Made by a program: the position numbers and the translations under genes. From Deltaproteobacteria bacterium (lineage in GTDB: Bacteria > SAR324 > NAC60-12): a stretch of 7,608 nucleotides of DNA. Below the pieces are notes generated by a model. It ran no database searches. It was not told the DNA's origin and worked only from the letters and a program-made list of their open reading frames with translations. The stretch covers positions 1-7,608 of the forward strand of contig DPLM01000140.1 in the NCBI GenBank assembly GCA_003541985.1, read 5' to 3'. Positions 1 through 7,180 of the stretch are shown here, in pieces (position 1 is the stretch's first letter; each line of letters begins with the position of its first letter).

Positions 1-1
1 C

Positions 2-874
2 ATGATACTTCAGACGCTATTAGGTGGATTAGTCCAGGGCTGTATCTACAGCCTCATTGCCCTGGGCTTTGTCTTGATTTATCGTGCAACTCGTCAAATC
101 AACTTTGCTCAGGGTGATCTGCTCATGCTAGGTGCTTACCTCGGCATGGAACTTCAGCTTTGGGGTGTCCCTTGGTCAGGAGCTTTACTGCTCAGCCTGC
201 TGCTACTATTTCTGTGTGGTTCACTGCTACAGCTAGGACTACTGTCCTCTTTGCCAAGAGAAAACCCGATCTCTGTGATTCTACTAACTTTGGGATTGGG
301 CTTTGTTCTGCGCTCTCTTGCAACCATGATCTGGGGTCCTGCACCGCTTTCCTTTCCAAATCCTTATGCACAACAGTTGTTTGTATGGCAAGTTTTGGTG
401 ATCAGTGGTGCCCAGCTTGGCGTATTGATGGGAAGCCTGATCGCTTGGCTGGCTTTATGGGAGTTACTTTATCGCAGCAGGATAGGATTAGGTTTGCGAG
501 CTCTAGCACAAGACCACTGGATTGCGCAGGCTTCTGGGGTGTCGCGCAAACGTATGGAAGCCTTAGTTTGGGGTCTCAGCGCAACCCTCGCGGCATTAGG
601 AGGAATATTGCTGGCTCCACTTTCTTTGGTTCATCCGGAGTTGGGCTGGCTAAGTATTAAGGCGTTTGCTGCTGCTGTTTTGTTTGGCTTTGGGAATGTG
701 ACAGGTGCTGTCTTTGGGGGTTTACTGCTTGGAATTACAGAACAGCTTTCTGCAGCTTGGTTGCCTGATGTCTCAAGAGATCTGGTCAGTTATTTAATCT
801 TACTGTTCTGGCTATGGTTAAGAGGTTCGCACAGAATCGGTTCAGCGACGTTTGTGCTCCCAGGAAAATCCTGA
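2..874 (+). CDS. livH: LivH-type branched-chain amino acid ABC transporter permease
   Basis: Inner-membrane permease of the LivH family, one half of the channel of an ABC importer for branched-chain or related amino acids. The 290 residues are almost wholly hydrophobic with about eight membrane segments. Residues 33-39 read INFAQGD, the family's INFAHGD signature, followed by LGAYLG. Residues 159-181 (RIGLGLRALAQ and following) form the cytoplasmic loop that contacts the ATPase. Residues 219-247 (KAFAAAVLFGFGNVTGAVFGG region) match the conserved C-terminal block. Length is typical for LivH. The ATG lies one base from the window edge, so its ribosome binding site is not visible, but the N-terminus aligns with usual LivH starts. 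The stop overlaps the livM start by one base, so the two are coupled. Substrate cannot be read from sequence; urea- or amide-type (UrtB-like) permeases are related alternatives. Confidence 0.92.
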   Translation: MILQTLLGGLVQGCIYSLIALGFVLIYRATRQINFAQGDLLMLGAYLGMELQLWGVPWSGALLLSLLLLFLCGSLLQLGLLSSLPRENPISVILLTLGLGFVLRSLATMIWGPAPLSFPNPYAQQLFVWQVLVISGAQLGVLMGSLIAWLALWELLYRSRIGLGLRALAQDHWIAQASGVSRKRMEALVWGLSATLAALGGILLAPLSLVHPELGWLSIKAFAAAVLFGFGNVTGAVFGGLLLGITEQLSAAWLPDVSRDLVSYLILLFWLWLRGSHRIGSATFVLPGKS

Positions 875-1767
875 TGCGATTAAGGACGTTTATTGGTTTT
901 GGTTTCCTTCTGACTATTCCATGGTGGGCATCTGCCTTTTGGCTATCCGAAGCTCAAACATGGCTGATCTATGCTCTCGCCGGACTGAGCCTGAAGCTTT
1001 TATCCCAGGAAGTTGGTCTGATCAGCCTGGGTCATTCAGCCTGGCTGGCAATTGGTGCTTACGGTAGTGCACTAACGCTGCAGGCTGGTGGAGCGTGGTG
1101 GCTTTCCTTATTGATTGGGGTTTCCCTTGGTGCAATGAGTGGCTGGCTACTAGGTTGGTCTACAGATCGCCTACAGGGAACAAGCCTGACAGTTTCGACT
1201 TTAGTTGCGGCCTTGCTGATTCAAGAGCTGTTGCTACTCGCAGAGAATTGGACCGGTGGATATAGTGGAATTTCTGTCGACACACCTGATTTGCTCAAGG
1301 GAAGTAAAGATCAACACTGGAGTTACTGGATGAGCGTGGTGGCTTTGGCGGGAGCCTGGTTCTGTTGGCAGCAACTTCAAGACAGCACAATTGGCCGACG
1401 TTGGAGAGCCAGTAAGAATAGTTCACAAGCGATGTGTCTGGGGATTAATCCACGACGAGTCAGACAGCAAGCCTTGGTCTGGAGCGGAGGCATCGCAGCC
1501 CTCTCGGGAGTTTTGTTGGCTTTGCAGCTGCAGTATTTGTCTCCAGAAGCCTTCCCATTGACACTTTCTCTCGAGATTCTGCTTATTGGTTTGCTGGGCT
1601 CTACCAACCTATGGGGCTTACTCTGTGCAGCAGCTCTAATACGCTTTCTGCCGCAACTTCTTGCAATAGTTCGTATGAACCTGCCCCCTTCCTGGCAGGA
1701 CGTACCCGGACTAGAACCCCTGATTTTTGGTCTGATACTAATCTGCTGGCTCTGGCAAAAACGCTGA
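874..1767 (+). CDS. livM: LivM-type branched-chain amino acid ABC transporter permease
   Basis: Second permease of the importer, expected to pair with the LivH-like protein. I chose the ATG at 874, giving 297 residues, because it overlaps the livH stop (TGATG) and has AGGA at 862-865, 8 bases upstream. An in-frame ATG at 814 would overlap livH by 61 bases and has no such support. With this start, residues 48-66 read GLISLGHSAWLAIGAYGSA, matching the LivM signature GxxSLGHAAFFGIGAY. Residues 125-133 (NWTGGYSGI) match the NxTGGxxGI motif, and residues 170-201 (DSTIGRRWRASK onward) are the ATPase-contact loop. About eight hydrophobic segments are present. Near residues 236-248 the usual GGxGS stretch is replaced by LIGLLGSTNLWGL, a moderate divergence. 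The protein is short for LivM, lacking the long N-terminal extension of the E. coli form. No livG/livF follows; the next gene is convergent. Confidence 0.91.
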   Translation: MRLRTFIGFGFLLTIPWWASAFWLSEAQTWLIYALAGLSLKLLSQEVGLISLGHSAWLAIGAYGSALTLQAGGAWWLSLLIGVSLGAMSGWLLGWSTDRLQGTSLTVSTLVAALLIQELLLLAENWTGGYSGISVDTPDLLKGSKDQHWSYWMSVVALAGAWFCWQQLQDSTIGRRWRASKNSSQAMCLGINPRRVRQQALVWSGGIAALSGVLLALQLQYLSPEAFPLTLSLEILLIGLLGSTNLWGLLCAAALIRFLPQLLAIVRMNLPPSWQDVPGLEPLIFGLILICWLWQKR

Positions 1768-1776
1768 TGGGTCCCT

Positions 1777-2388
1777 TTAATTCTTGAGCTGCTTGCGCAT
1801 CCGCTTGAGTGTTTCCCGCGCAGACTCACGATTCTGTCGATCTAAAAACATTCCCTGCCACTGGAGCCATTCCCACATTGGACGCAACTCCGTGTGACCA
1901 ATTGGAATCTGATGGTTGTTGACTTCTTGCACATAGCGTCTCACCAAAAGTGGAACTGGGACTTCATCTGCAAAGGCTTTGGCTCTTCGAACTGGTTGCC
2001 GAATTGGAGCATCGGTTTTTTCTTTTTTGGGAGGCTCTAACTTTGGTTGAGAATTTTTTATTGAAGTTGCGTCAATTGTACGCGCAGTTGCTAGAGTGGG
2101 TAAATTACCCTGCAAATCATCTGAACACTCTGGAGCCTTAGTACGTTGGACAGGTGGATTGGCTGATGACTGATTTGCGACCGGATTGAGCGAAGCTTGA
2201 AGAGAAGAAGCCTGTCCAAGAAAGAGTTGTAGTAATTGACTTTTTTCAGCGCAGGCGACCTGAAGTTGTTGACGTAGTTCTATAATTTCTGATCGTAGAC
2301 TGTCGATGTATTCTCTGGTCAAGGAATCTTGATCCATCCGACAACTTGAATTTGGTGAATTGGGAAAAGAGGTGAGGTTTTCTTTCAT
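1777..2388 (-). CDS. hypothetical protein with N-terminal coiled coil and Trp-rich C-terminal domain
   Basis: I do not recognise this 203-residue protein. Three parts are visible. Residues about 19-66 are a predicted coiled coil, with regular Leu/Ile spacing and many Gln and Glu (EYIDSLRSEIIELRQQLQ). Residues about 67-130 are a polar linker rich in Pro, Lys, Ser and Gln. Residues about 139-203 look like a compact domain with PVPLLVRRYVQEV, then MWEWLQWQGMF, then a basic helix ending RMRKQLKN. There is no signal peptide or membrane segment, so it is probably cytoplasmic. The start is uncertain: neither ATG 2388 nor the in-frame ATG at 2337 (residue 18) has a good ribosome binding site. It lies 77 bases downstream of glgB on the same strand and could be cotranscribed. 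The basic tail and coiled coil would suit a nucleic-acid-binding or scaffold role, but that is speculation. Confidence 0.7.
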   Translation of the reverse strand: MKENLTSFPNSPNSSCRMDQDSLTREYIDSLRSEIIELRQQLQVACAEKSQLLQLFLGQASSLQASLNPVANQSSANPPVQRTKAPECSDDLQGNLPTLATARTIDATSIKNSQPKLEPPKKEKTDAPIRQPVRRAKAFADEVPVPLLVRRYVQEVNNHQIPIGHTELRPMWEWLQWQGMFLDRQNRESARETLKRMRKQLKN

Positions 2389-2465
2389 GGTAGTCTCGGT
2401 GAACGGCGGAATCCGATGTTGTAAGATTCAACTCTGGCGAGCCTAATCCTTGGTTCTTCGATGAT

Positions 2466-4685
2466 TCAGTGAATGCGTTGCCAAATCAGGCATCCAAGTG
2501 GTGGCAAATCCAGATAAGCACTGGCACCCTGCCCTTGCCAAAGAGCTTCTTCAGCAACGATGGTTTCCTGTTGATTGAATCCCGAGCCTCCATATTCGGG
2601 AGAGTCTGAATCAAGTAATTTGCAGTAGGTTCCTGCTTCTGGAAATCCTACCCGGTAATAAGTTCGAGGTATAGGGGTGAAGTTGTAAACAAATATTAAT
2701 GGGGATTCGATACTCTTTGCACTGCGCCGTAAGAATGAAAATATGCTGTGTTGAGTATCGCTATGGTCAATCCACTCGAAACCCTGCCAATCTCGATCGT
2801 TGCTGTAAAGCGCCGGGTTTTCTCTGTAAAACCAGTTGAGCCTATGAGAGAAGTTTTGCAACTGTTGGTGAACAGGATTCTCAAGTAGGTGCCAGTCCAA
2901 ACTCTGCGCTTCTGACCATTCCCTCCATTGTCCGAACTCACTGCCCATGAAGAGTAGTTTCTTTCCGGGATGTCCAAACTGATAACAAAGATAAAGGCGG
3001 AGATGAGCGCGCTTCTGCCATTCATCACCGGGCATTTTATTCAGTAATGAACCTTTGCCATGAACGACTTCATCATGAGAAATTGCCTGTACAAAGTTCT
3101 CAGAAAAAGCATAAACAAGTGAAAAGCTGAGCCAGTGATGATGATACGGGCGATGTATCGGATTCAACTCCATGTAGCGTAGTGAATCATTCATCCAGCC
3201 CATGTTCCATTTGAAATTGAAACCCAATCCACCTTGGTAGGGAGGCCGGGTAACCCCATCCCATGAGGTTGATTCTTCAGCGATGGAAAGAATATTGGGG
3301 AAATAGTGGAATAGTGTTTCGTGTAACTCCTGGAAAAAATCAATAGCTTCCAAATTTTCACGGCCTCCACTCTGATTTGGGATCCATTCTCCGTGTGGGC
3401 GATCATAATCTAGGTACAGCATCGAAGCAACGGCATCGACACGAATCCCATCGATATGGTACTTTTCAAACCAAAACAGGGCACTACTGATTAGAAAATT
3501 GCGTACTTCATGACGGCCATAGTTGAAAATCAAGGTGCCCCATTCCTTATGCTCTCCCTTCCGAGGGTCTTCGTGCTCATAGAGCGTTGTTCCATCGAAT
3601 TGGGCTAGTCCATGAGCATCCTTGGGAAAGTGTCCGGGTACCCAATCGATGATCACTCCCAATCCTTCTCTGTGACATCGATTGATAAAATACATCAGAT
3701 CTTCTGGAGGACCGAAGCGGGATGTTGGCGCAAAGTATCCAGTCACCTGGTAGCCCCATGAACCATCAAAGGGGTGTTCTGTTATGGGCAATAACTCCAA
3801 GTGAGTATAGCCCATGCGCTTGGCGTAGGGGATCAGGTCTTCTGCTAATTCCCGATAGTTCAGGAACCGATTCCCCTCTTCGGGTACGCGCTTCCAGGAA
3901 CCAAGGTGTACTTCATAGATGTTCAGGGGTTGAGAGAGCCATTCCGTTTGCTCCCGTTTTTCAAGCCATGTTTCATCTTCCCAGGTAAATCCAGAGAATT
4001 CTTGAATACGTGATGCGGTTGATGGCCGAACCTCAGTAGCAAAGGCGAATGGGTCACTCTTTAACAGCAACTGATTTGACTGACTGAGAAGCTCAAACTT
4101 GTAGTATTGTCCGGGTTGAGCTCCAGGCACAAAGAGTTCCCAGACTCCGGAGCTACCTAACACGTGGAGCAGGTGCCTTCTTCCATCCCAACCATTGAAG
4201 TCTCCAACCACACTGACTCTTCGAGCGTTCGGCGCCCATACTGCAAAGCGCGCCCCTGCAACGCCTTCACGTTGCTCGAGATGTGCTCCGAGTTTTTCAT
4301 GGAGAAAGTGATGCTTCCCCTGCCCAAACAGATATTGATCGTAACTACTGATTGAAAGCTGAAAGTAATACGGATCGAGTCGACTATGTTCTTGACCATC
4401 GGCATATTTGAAGTGCAGCGTATATGGGGCGCTGGAAGTCTTTCCTTCACAAGTGCCCACAAATATTCCTGCAGAATGTTCTTGTTCCATCTCTAAATCA
4501 GGGAAGCCGAATTCCTCTAGCCAACTTACTCGACAGGAAACAGCATCGGGTTCCCAGACTCGGATCAGCCAAGTCACCCCAGTTTCTGTTGTCTCAGTAT
4601 GAAATCCCAGCACAGATCTTGGTACATGATGATCCAATGCGAGCAGGGCCTGAAGTTCATGTTCCTCAAGTTGTTTGGGTAGCAT
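2466..4685 (-). CDS. glgB: 1,4-alpha-glucan (glycogen) branching enzyme GlgB
   Basis: Cytoplasmic GH13 enzyme that cuts alpha-1,4-glucan chains and rejoins them as alpha-1,6 branches in glycogen synthesis. With the ATG at 4685 it has 739 residues, close to E. coli GlgB (728). Order: N1 module (about 8-100), CBM48 module (about 130-220, with FAVWAPNARRVSVVGDFNGWDGR near 147-169), TIM-barrel catalytic domain (about 245-610), C-terminal beta domain (about 630-737). Catalytic residues are all present: nucleophile D417 in GIRVDAVAS, acid/base E470 in AEEST, transition-state stabiliser D538 in SHDEVVHG. Region I (DWVPGHFP) begins at D347. A TTG at 4709 would add 8 residues; the ATG is preferred because the distance to the VLGxH motif matches E. 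coli (24 versus 23 residues). Neither start has a clear ribosome binding site. No glgA, glgC or glgP is in view; uvrC is divergent. Confidence 0.97.
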   Translation of the reverse strand: MLPKQLEEHELQALLALDHHVPRSVLGFHTETTETGVTWLIRVWEPDAVSCRVSWLEEFGFPDLEMEQEHSAGIFVGTCEGKTSSAPYTLHFKYADGQEHSRLDPYYFQLSISSYDQYLFGQGKHHFLHEKLGAHLEQREGVAGARFAVWAPNARRVSVVGDFNGWDGRRHLLHVLGSSGVWELFVPGAQPGQYYKFELLSQSNQLLLKSDPFAFATEVRPSTASRIQEFSGFTWEDETWLEKREQTEWLSQPLNIYEVHLGSWKRVPEEGNRFLNYRELAEDLIPYAKRMGYTHLELLPITEHPFDGSWGYQVTGYFAPTSRFGPPEDLMYFINRCHREGLGVIIDWVPGHFPKDAHGLAQFDGTTLYEHEDPRKGEHKEWGTLIFNYGRHEVRNFLISSALFWFEKYHIDGIRVDAVASMLYLDYDRPHGEWIPNQSGGRENLEAIDFFQELHETLFHYFPNILSIAEESTSWDGVTRPPYQGGLGFNFKWNMGWMNDSLRYMELNPIHRPYHHHWLSFSLVYAFSENFVQAISHDEVVHGKGSLLNKMPGDEWQKRAHLRLYLCYQFGHPGKKLLFMGSEFGQWREWSEAQSLDWHLLENPVHQQLQNFSHRLNWFYRENPALYSNDRDWQGFEWIDHSDTQHSIFSFLRRSAKSIESPLIFVYNFTPIPRTYYRVGFPEAGTYCKLLDSDSPEYGGSGFNQQETIVAEEALWQGQGASAYLDLPPLGCLIWQRIH

Positions 4686-4709
4686 CAGTATTTTAAAGAA
4701 GGTTGGCAA

Positions 4710-4730
4710 AGCGTAAGAATTCGCTACGCT
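4710..4730. repeat. short inverted repeat upstream of glgB
   Basis: AGCGTA at 4710-4715 is mirrored perfectly by TACGCT at 4725-4730, with a 9-base spacer that contains GAATTC. It sits in the glgB-uvrC divergent region, just upstream of the alternative TTG start of glgB. It could be an operator or a hairpin in the glgB leader. A 6-base arm can arise by chance, so a function is only a possibility. Confidence 0.3.
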
Positions 4731-4741
4731 ATGTCATCCAG

Positions 4742-4772
4742 TTGGCAAGCTCAAGAAGAGACTCAATATAAA
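4742..4772 (+). promoter_or_regulatory. candidate sigma70 promoter for uvrC
   Basis: TTGGCA at 4742-4747 matches the -35 consensus at five of six positions. TATAAA at 4767-4772 could serve as the -10 element. The spacer is 19 bases, longer than the ideal 17, so the call is weak. A start near 4779 would leave a leader of about 20 bases containing the uvrC ribosome binding site AGAGGA (4785-4790). Confidence 0.35.
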
Positions 4773-4798
4773 ATGAAGATCACCAGAGGATTATCGCA

Positions 4799-6733
4799 AT
4801 GCACTCTGCTTCGATGAAAAGTGCTCCCCAAGGAGCTCCGGTTTGGCAGAAACTGAAACATCTCCCAGAAGCGCCAGGAGTCTATCAGTTTCGCAATGCA
4901 TCCGGTGATTTGCTCTACATAGGTAAAGCCAAAGTTTTACGAAATCGGATTCGCTCCTACTTTCAAAAATCTACTGCACATAACCTGCGAATTCAGATCA
5001 TGGTTTCGTTGGTTGCTGATGTGACTTGGATTCTAACTGACACCGAAGCAGAAGCCCTTTTGCTAGAAGAACAACTGATCAAACTTCACAAACCACGCTA
5101 TAACGTAGCCCTCAAGGATGACAAATCTTACCCCTACCTCAAGCTAAGCGTCCAAGAAAACTACCCCCGCCTGAGCCTTGTGAGAGAGCGTCACGAGCGT
5201 AAGGCAGAATACTTTGGGCCTTATCCTTCGGCTCAGGATGCCCGTCACATGATGCGAGTAGCGCTGCGCTACTTCCCCTTGAGAACCAGCAAAATGGAAC
5301 TGGATGGGAGCAAGGTCTTTCGCCCTTGTCTCAACTTCCAACTGAAACGTTGTCTAGCTCCCTGTCGTGGGAATGTGGCTCTTGATGAATATGGAAAATT
5401 GGTGCAGCAGGTGCGACTGTTCCTGAAGGGTCGTGATCAGGAACTATTGCAGGACCTTGAACGGCGAATGCAGATTGCTTCAGAAACTCTGGAGTTTGAA
5501 CAAGCCGCCCAACTACGTGACCAGATTCAATCACTGCAACGGATTTTCACTCGACAGACGGTAATGTCCCCAGATGGAGAAGATAGAGATGTTTTCAATC
5601 TCTACCGAGAAGCTGGAACTGCTGGTGTCCAGGTACTCTTTATTCGCAATGGACGCTTGTTGGGCTCCGACTTTTTCTTCTTTGATACGAGTGAACAAGC
5701 CTCGGATGCAAATTTACTTGGTCAGGCCATCAACCGGCTTTACACCAGTGAAATGACAGGTATCCCTCGCCAGGTGTTGCTGCCCTTTGAGTATCCTGAA
5801 GAAGACATATTGGGAGAGGCTTTGTCTGGAAAAGCCGGTCACAGGGTTCAGCTGATGGTTCCCAAGCGTGGTCATAAAAAAGAGTTAGTAAGCCTGGCTT
5901 TTCAAAACGCTCGGGCGAATCTGGAGGAACAAAGGAGGCGAGTCGTTAAAGACAGCGAAATTCTCCGGCAAGTTCAAAACTTTCTTCATCTCAAAAAACT
6001 TCCGGATCGGGTGGAGTGTTTTGATATTTCCCATTTTAGCGGTGAAATGACCGTCGCTTCGATGGTTTGTTGGGAAGGAAACAAGCCTGCCAAAGAGAAC
6101 TACCGCAAGTACAAGCTACGGACGGTTCATAGCCCGGATGATTTTGCAAGTATGGAGGAGGTATTAACTCGTCGCTACCAGCGGGCATTGAGTGGTCAAC
6201 ATCCTCTGCCCGATCTGATCGTCATTGACGGTGGAAAGGGCCAACTTAATGCTGCTCTAGCTGTTCTGGAAAAATTGGGAATCGACTGGCATCAGCAGGA
6301 TATCATCGGTCTGGCCAAGGGACGTTCGGAACGTAGGCGAGGGGTAACTCGAGGCAATGACGAAGACTACGAATATGTTGTCAAGCCTAACCAGAAAAAC
6401 GAGATTAGGCTTCAGCGGCATTCTTCAGTTCTCTATTTCCTTCAGAATATTCGTGATGAAGCTCACCGCTTTGCCATTGAGTTCCAACGCAAGCTAAAGC
6501 GGCAAGACAATCTAAAATCTCTGCTAGATGAGATACCTGGAGTTGGCAATCGGCGCAAGAGAGCCCTGCTCAAACACTTTGGTAGCTTGAAAAGGGTAAG
6601 AGAGGCGAGTGTGGAGGAGTTGCGGCAAGTATCCGGAATTTCCCCAGTTCTGGCAGAAGAAATTGTCCGTTTTTTCAAGGAGTGTGACTCCTTCTTGGAG
6701 AAAAAGTACGCAGCTTCACAAAAAGAGAGTTGA
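4799..6733 (+). CDS. uvrC: excinuclease ABC subunit C (UvrC)
   Basis: Dual-nuclease subunit of UvrABC nucleotide excision repair; it cuts on both sides of a lesion after UvrB loading. The 644 residues show the full architecture. The GIY-YIG domain has GVY at 27-29, YIG at 40-42, and by alignment catalytic R50, E90 and N102. A Cys-rich stretch follows (C177, C185, C189). The UVR motif is at about 229-250 (LEFEQAAQLRDQIQ). The RNase H-like domain has D409 in CFDISH, D448, D477 in VIDGGKGQ and H556 in RDEAH. Tandem helix-hairpin-helix motifs lie at about 571-626. The start is fixed by AGAGGA at 4785-4790, 8 bases before the ATG; a second in-frame ATG at 4814 lacks this spacing. Unusually, the expected first Fe-S cysteine is Ser164. 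A charged insertion (about 509-535) precedes the RDEAH motif, as I recall from deltaproteobacterial UvrCs. No uvrA or uvrB is nearby. Confidence 0.98.
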   Translation: MHSASMKSAPQGAPVWQKLKHLPEAPGVYQFRNASGDLLYIGKAKVLRNRIRSYFQKSTAHNLRIQIMVSLVADVTWILTDTEAEALLLEEQLIKLHKPRYNVALKDDKSYPYLKLSVQENYPRLSLVRERHERKAEYFGPYPSAQDARHMMRVALRYFPLRTSKMELDGSKVFRPCLNFQLKRCLAPCRGNVALDEYGKLVQQVRLFLKGRDQELLQDLERRMQIASETLEFEQAAQLRDQIQSLQRIFTRQTVMSPDGEDRDVFNLYREAGTAGVQVLFIRNGRLLGSDFFFFDTSEQASDANLLGQAINRLYTSEMTGIPRQVLLPFEYPEEDILGEALSGKAGHRVQLMVPKRGHKKELVSLAFQNARANLEEQRRRVVKDSEILRQVQNFLHLKKLPDRVECFDISHFSGEMTVASMVCWEGNKPAKENYRKYKLRTVHSPDDFASMEEVLTRRYQRALSGQHPLPDLIVIDGGKGQLNAALAVLEKLGIDWHQQDIIGLAKGRSERRRGVTRGNDEDYEYVVKPNQKNEIRLQRHSSVLYFLQNIRDEAHRFAIEFQRKLKRQDNLKSLLDEIPGVGNRRKRALLKHFGSLKRVREASVEELRQVSGISPVLAEEIVRFFKECDSFLEKKYAASQKES

Positions 6734-6758
6734 CAGGTTTTAGGGAGGAATTTATATT
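6730..6758 (+). promoter_or_regulatory. sigma70-type promoter for the tRNA-Glu/tRNA-Ala pair
   Basis: A perfect -35 element TTGACA lies at 6730-6735 and TATATT (five of six to consensus) at 6753-6758, separated by exactly 17 bases. Predicted initiation at about 6765 leaves a leader of some 20 bases before tRNA-Glu, suited to RNase P processing. The -35 element overlaps the uvrC stop codon (AGT TGA CA). The discriminator is not GC-rich, unlike many strongly growth-controlled tRNA promoters. Confidence 0.72.
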
Positions 6759-6785
6759 TAAAAGCTTTCGCTGAACCTTCAGTAG

Positions 6786-6861
6786 GTCCCCATCGTCTAG
6801 AGGCCTAGGACATCGCCCTTTCACGGCGGTAACAGGGGTTCGAATCCCCTTGGGGACGCCA
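6786..6861 (+). tRNA. tRNA-Glu (anticodon TTC)
   Basis: The 76 bases fold as a standard cloverleaf. Acceptor GTCCCCA pairs with TGGGGAC, the T arm contains GGTTCGAATCC, and the anticodon loop CTTTCAC (6818-6824) gives anticodon TTC at 6820-6822. The discriminator is G and the CCA end is encoded at 6859-6861. From memory of the E. coli tRNA-Glu sequence it differs at only about four positions. One change gives a T-G pair at the top of the anticodon stem. It is the first gene after the predicted promoter at 6730-6758. Confidence 0.98.
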
Positions 6862-6906
6862 CTTCCACCCAAGGCCTGCTCATTAGGTTCTAACAAAGTT
6901 CTAAGT

Positions 6907-6982
6907 GGGGGCATAGCTCAGCTGGGAGAGCGCAACGCTGGCAGCGTTGAGGTCAGGAGTTCGATCCTCCTTGCCTCCACCA
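6907..6982 (+). tRNA. tRNA-Ala (anticodon GGC)
   Basis: The 76-base cloverleaf has acceptor GGGGGCA pairing with TGCCTCC, which includes the G3-T70 pair (G3:U70 in RNA) that is the identity element for alanyl-tRNA synthetase. The anticodon stem CAACG/CGTTG encloses loop CTGGCAG, giving anticodon GGC at 6940-6942. The discriminator is A and CCA is encoded at 6980-6982. It lies 45 bases after tRNA-Glu with no promoter of its own that I can see, so cotranscription and processing from a common precursor is likely. Confidence 0.98.
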
Positions 6983-7093
6983 CATCGCAACTTTGGTTGC
7001 AATTCCCTCAACTTGCTCTGACTTACCTCTAGCCTTGAATTTATCTAGCCTAAAAACTGATTTTTCCTGTTTCTCACTTACTGTTCCTCACCT

Positions 7094-7114
7094 CGATTTA
7101 CCCTCTCTAAATCG
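7094..7114. repeat. inverted repeat (possible hairpin) in the tRNA-DUF1330 intergenic region
   Basis: CGATTTA at 7094-7100 is perfectly complementary to TAAATCG at 7108-7114 around a 7-base pyrimidine loop, and one more T-G pair could extend the stem. It lies between the tRNA genes and the convergent DUF1330 gene. Neither strand has a T tract directly after it, so it is not a classical intrinsic terminator, but it could still be a transcript end or processing structure. The rest of 6983-7180 holds only a small GCAAC/GTTGC hairpin (6987-7000) and no gene. Confidence 0.35.
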
Positions 7115-7180
7115 GCTGTTGCCCACGTACAATTTTTGAAAGCAGATAGTAACTGTGTGAAGTTAGGAGTTAAAGACCCT

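Noticed and set aside
814..873. Upstream in-frame ATG start for livM
   Set aside because: It would overlap livH by 61 bases and add about 20 residues unlike the family. The ATG at 874 has a ribosome binding site and a stop-start overlap.
1377..1829. 150-codon open frame on the minus strand opposite livM
   Set aside because: It lies antisense to a clearly conserved LivM gene, has a composition typical of a shadow frame (Ser, Arg and Cys rich), and contains no recognisable domain.
4164..4696. Several plus-strand open frames of 60-90 codons inside glgB
   Set aside because: All are antisense to the conserved N-terminal and CBM48 coding region of glgB and show no independent features.
6887..6904. 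Direct repeat GTTCTAA twice with a 4-base spacer between the tRNA genes
   Set aside because: It is only 7 bases long and AT-rich, and could arise by chance. No attachment-site duplication of either tRNA 3' end was found in the window.
6850..7032. 60-codon plus-strand open frame and a 79-codon minus-strand frame across the tRNA genes
   Set aside because: Both read through tRNA sequence; peptides from translated tRNA-Ala such as GGIAQLGER are familiar annotation artefacts.
7052..7065. A5-CTGA-T5 symmetry as a terminator
   Set aside because: The stem would be A-T only with a 4-base loop, too weak for an intrinsic terminator.
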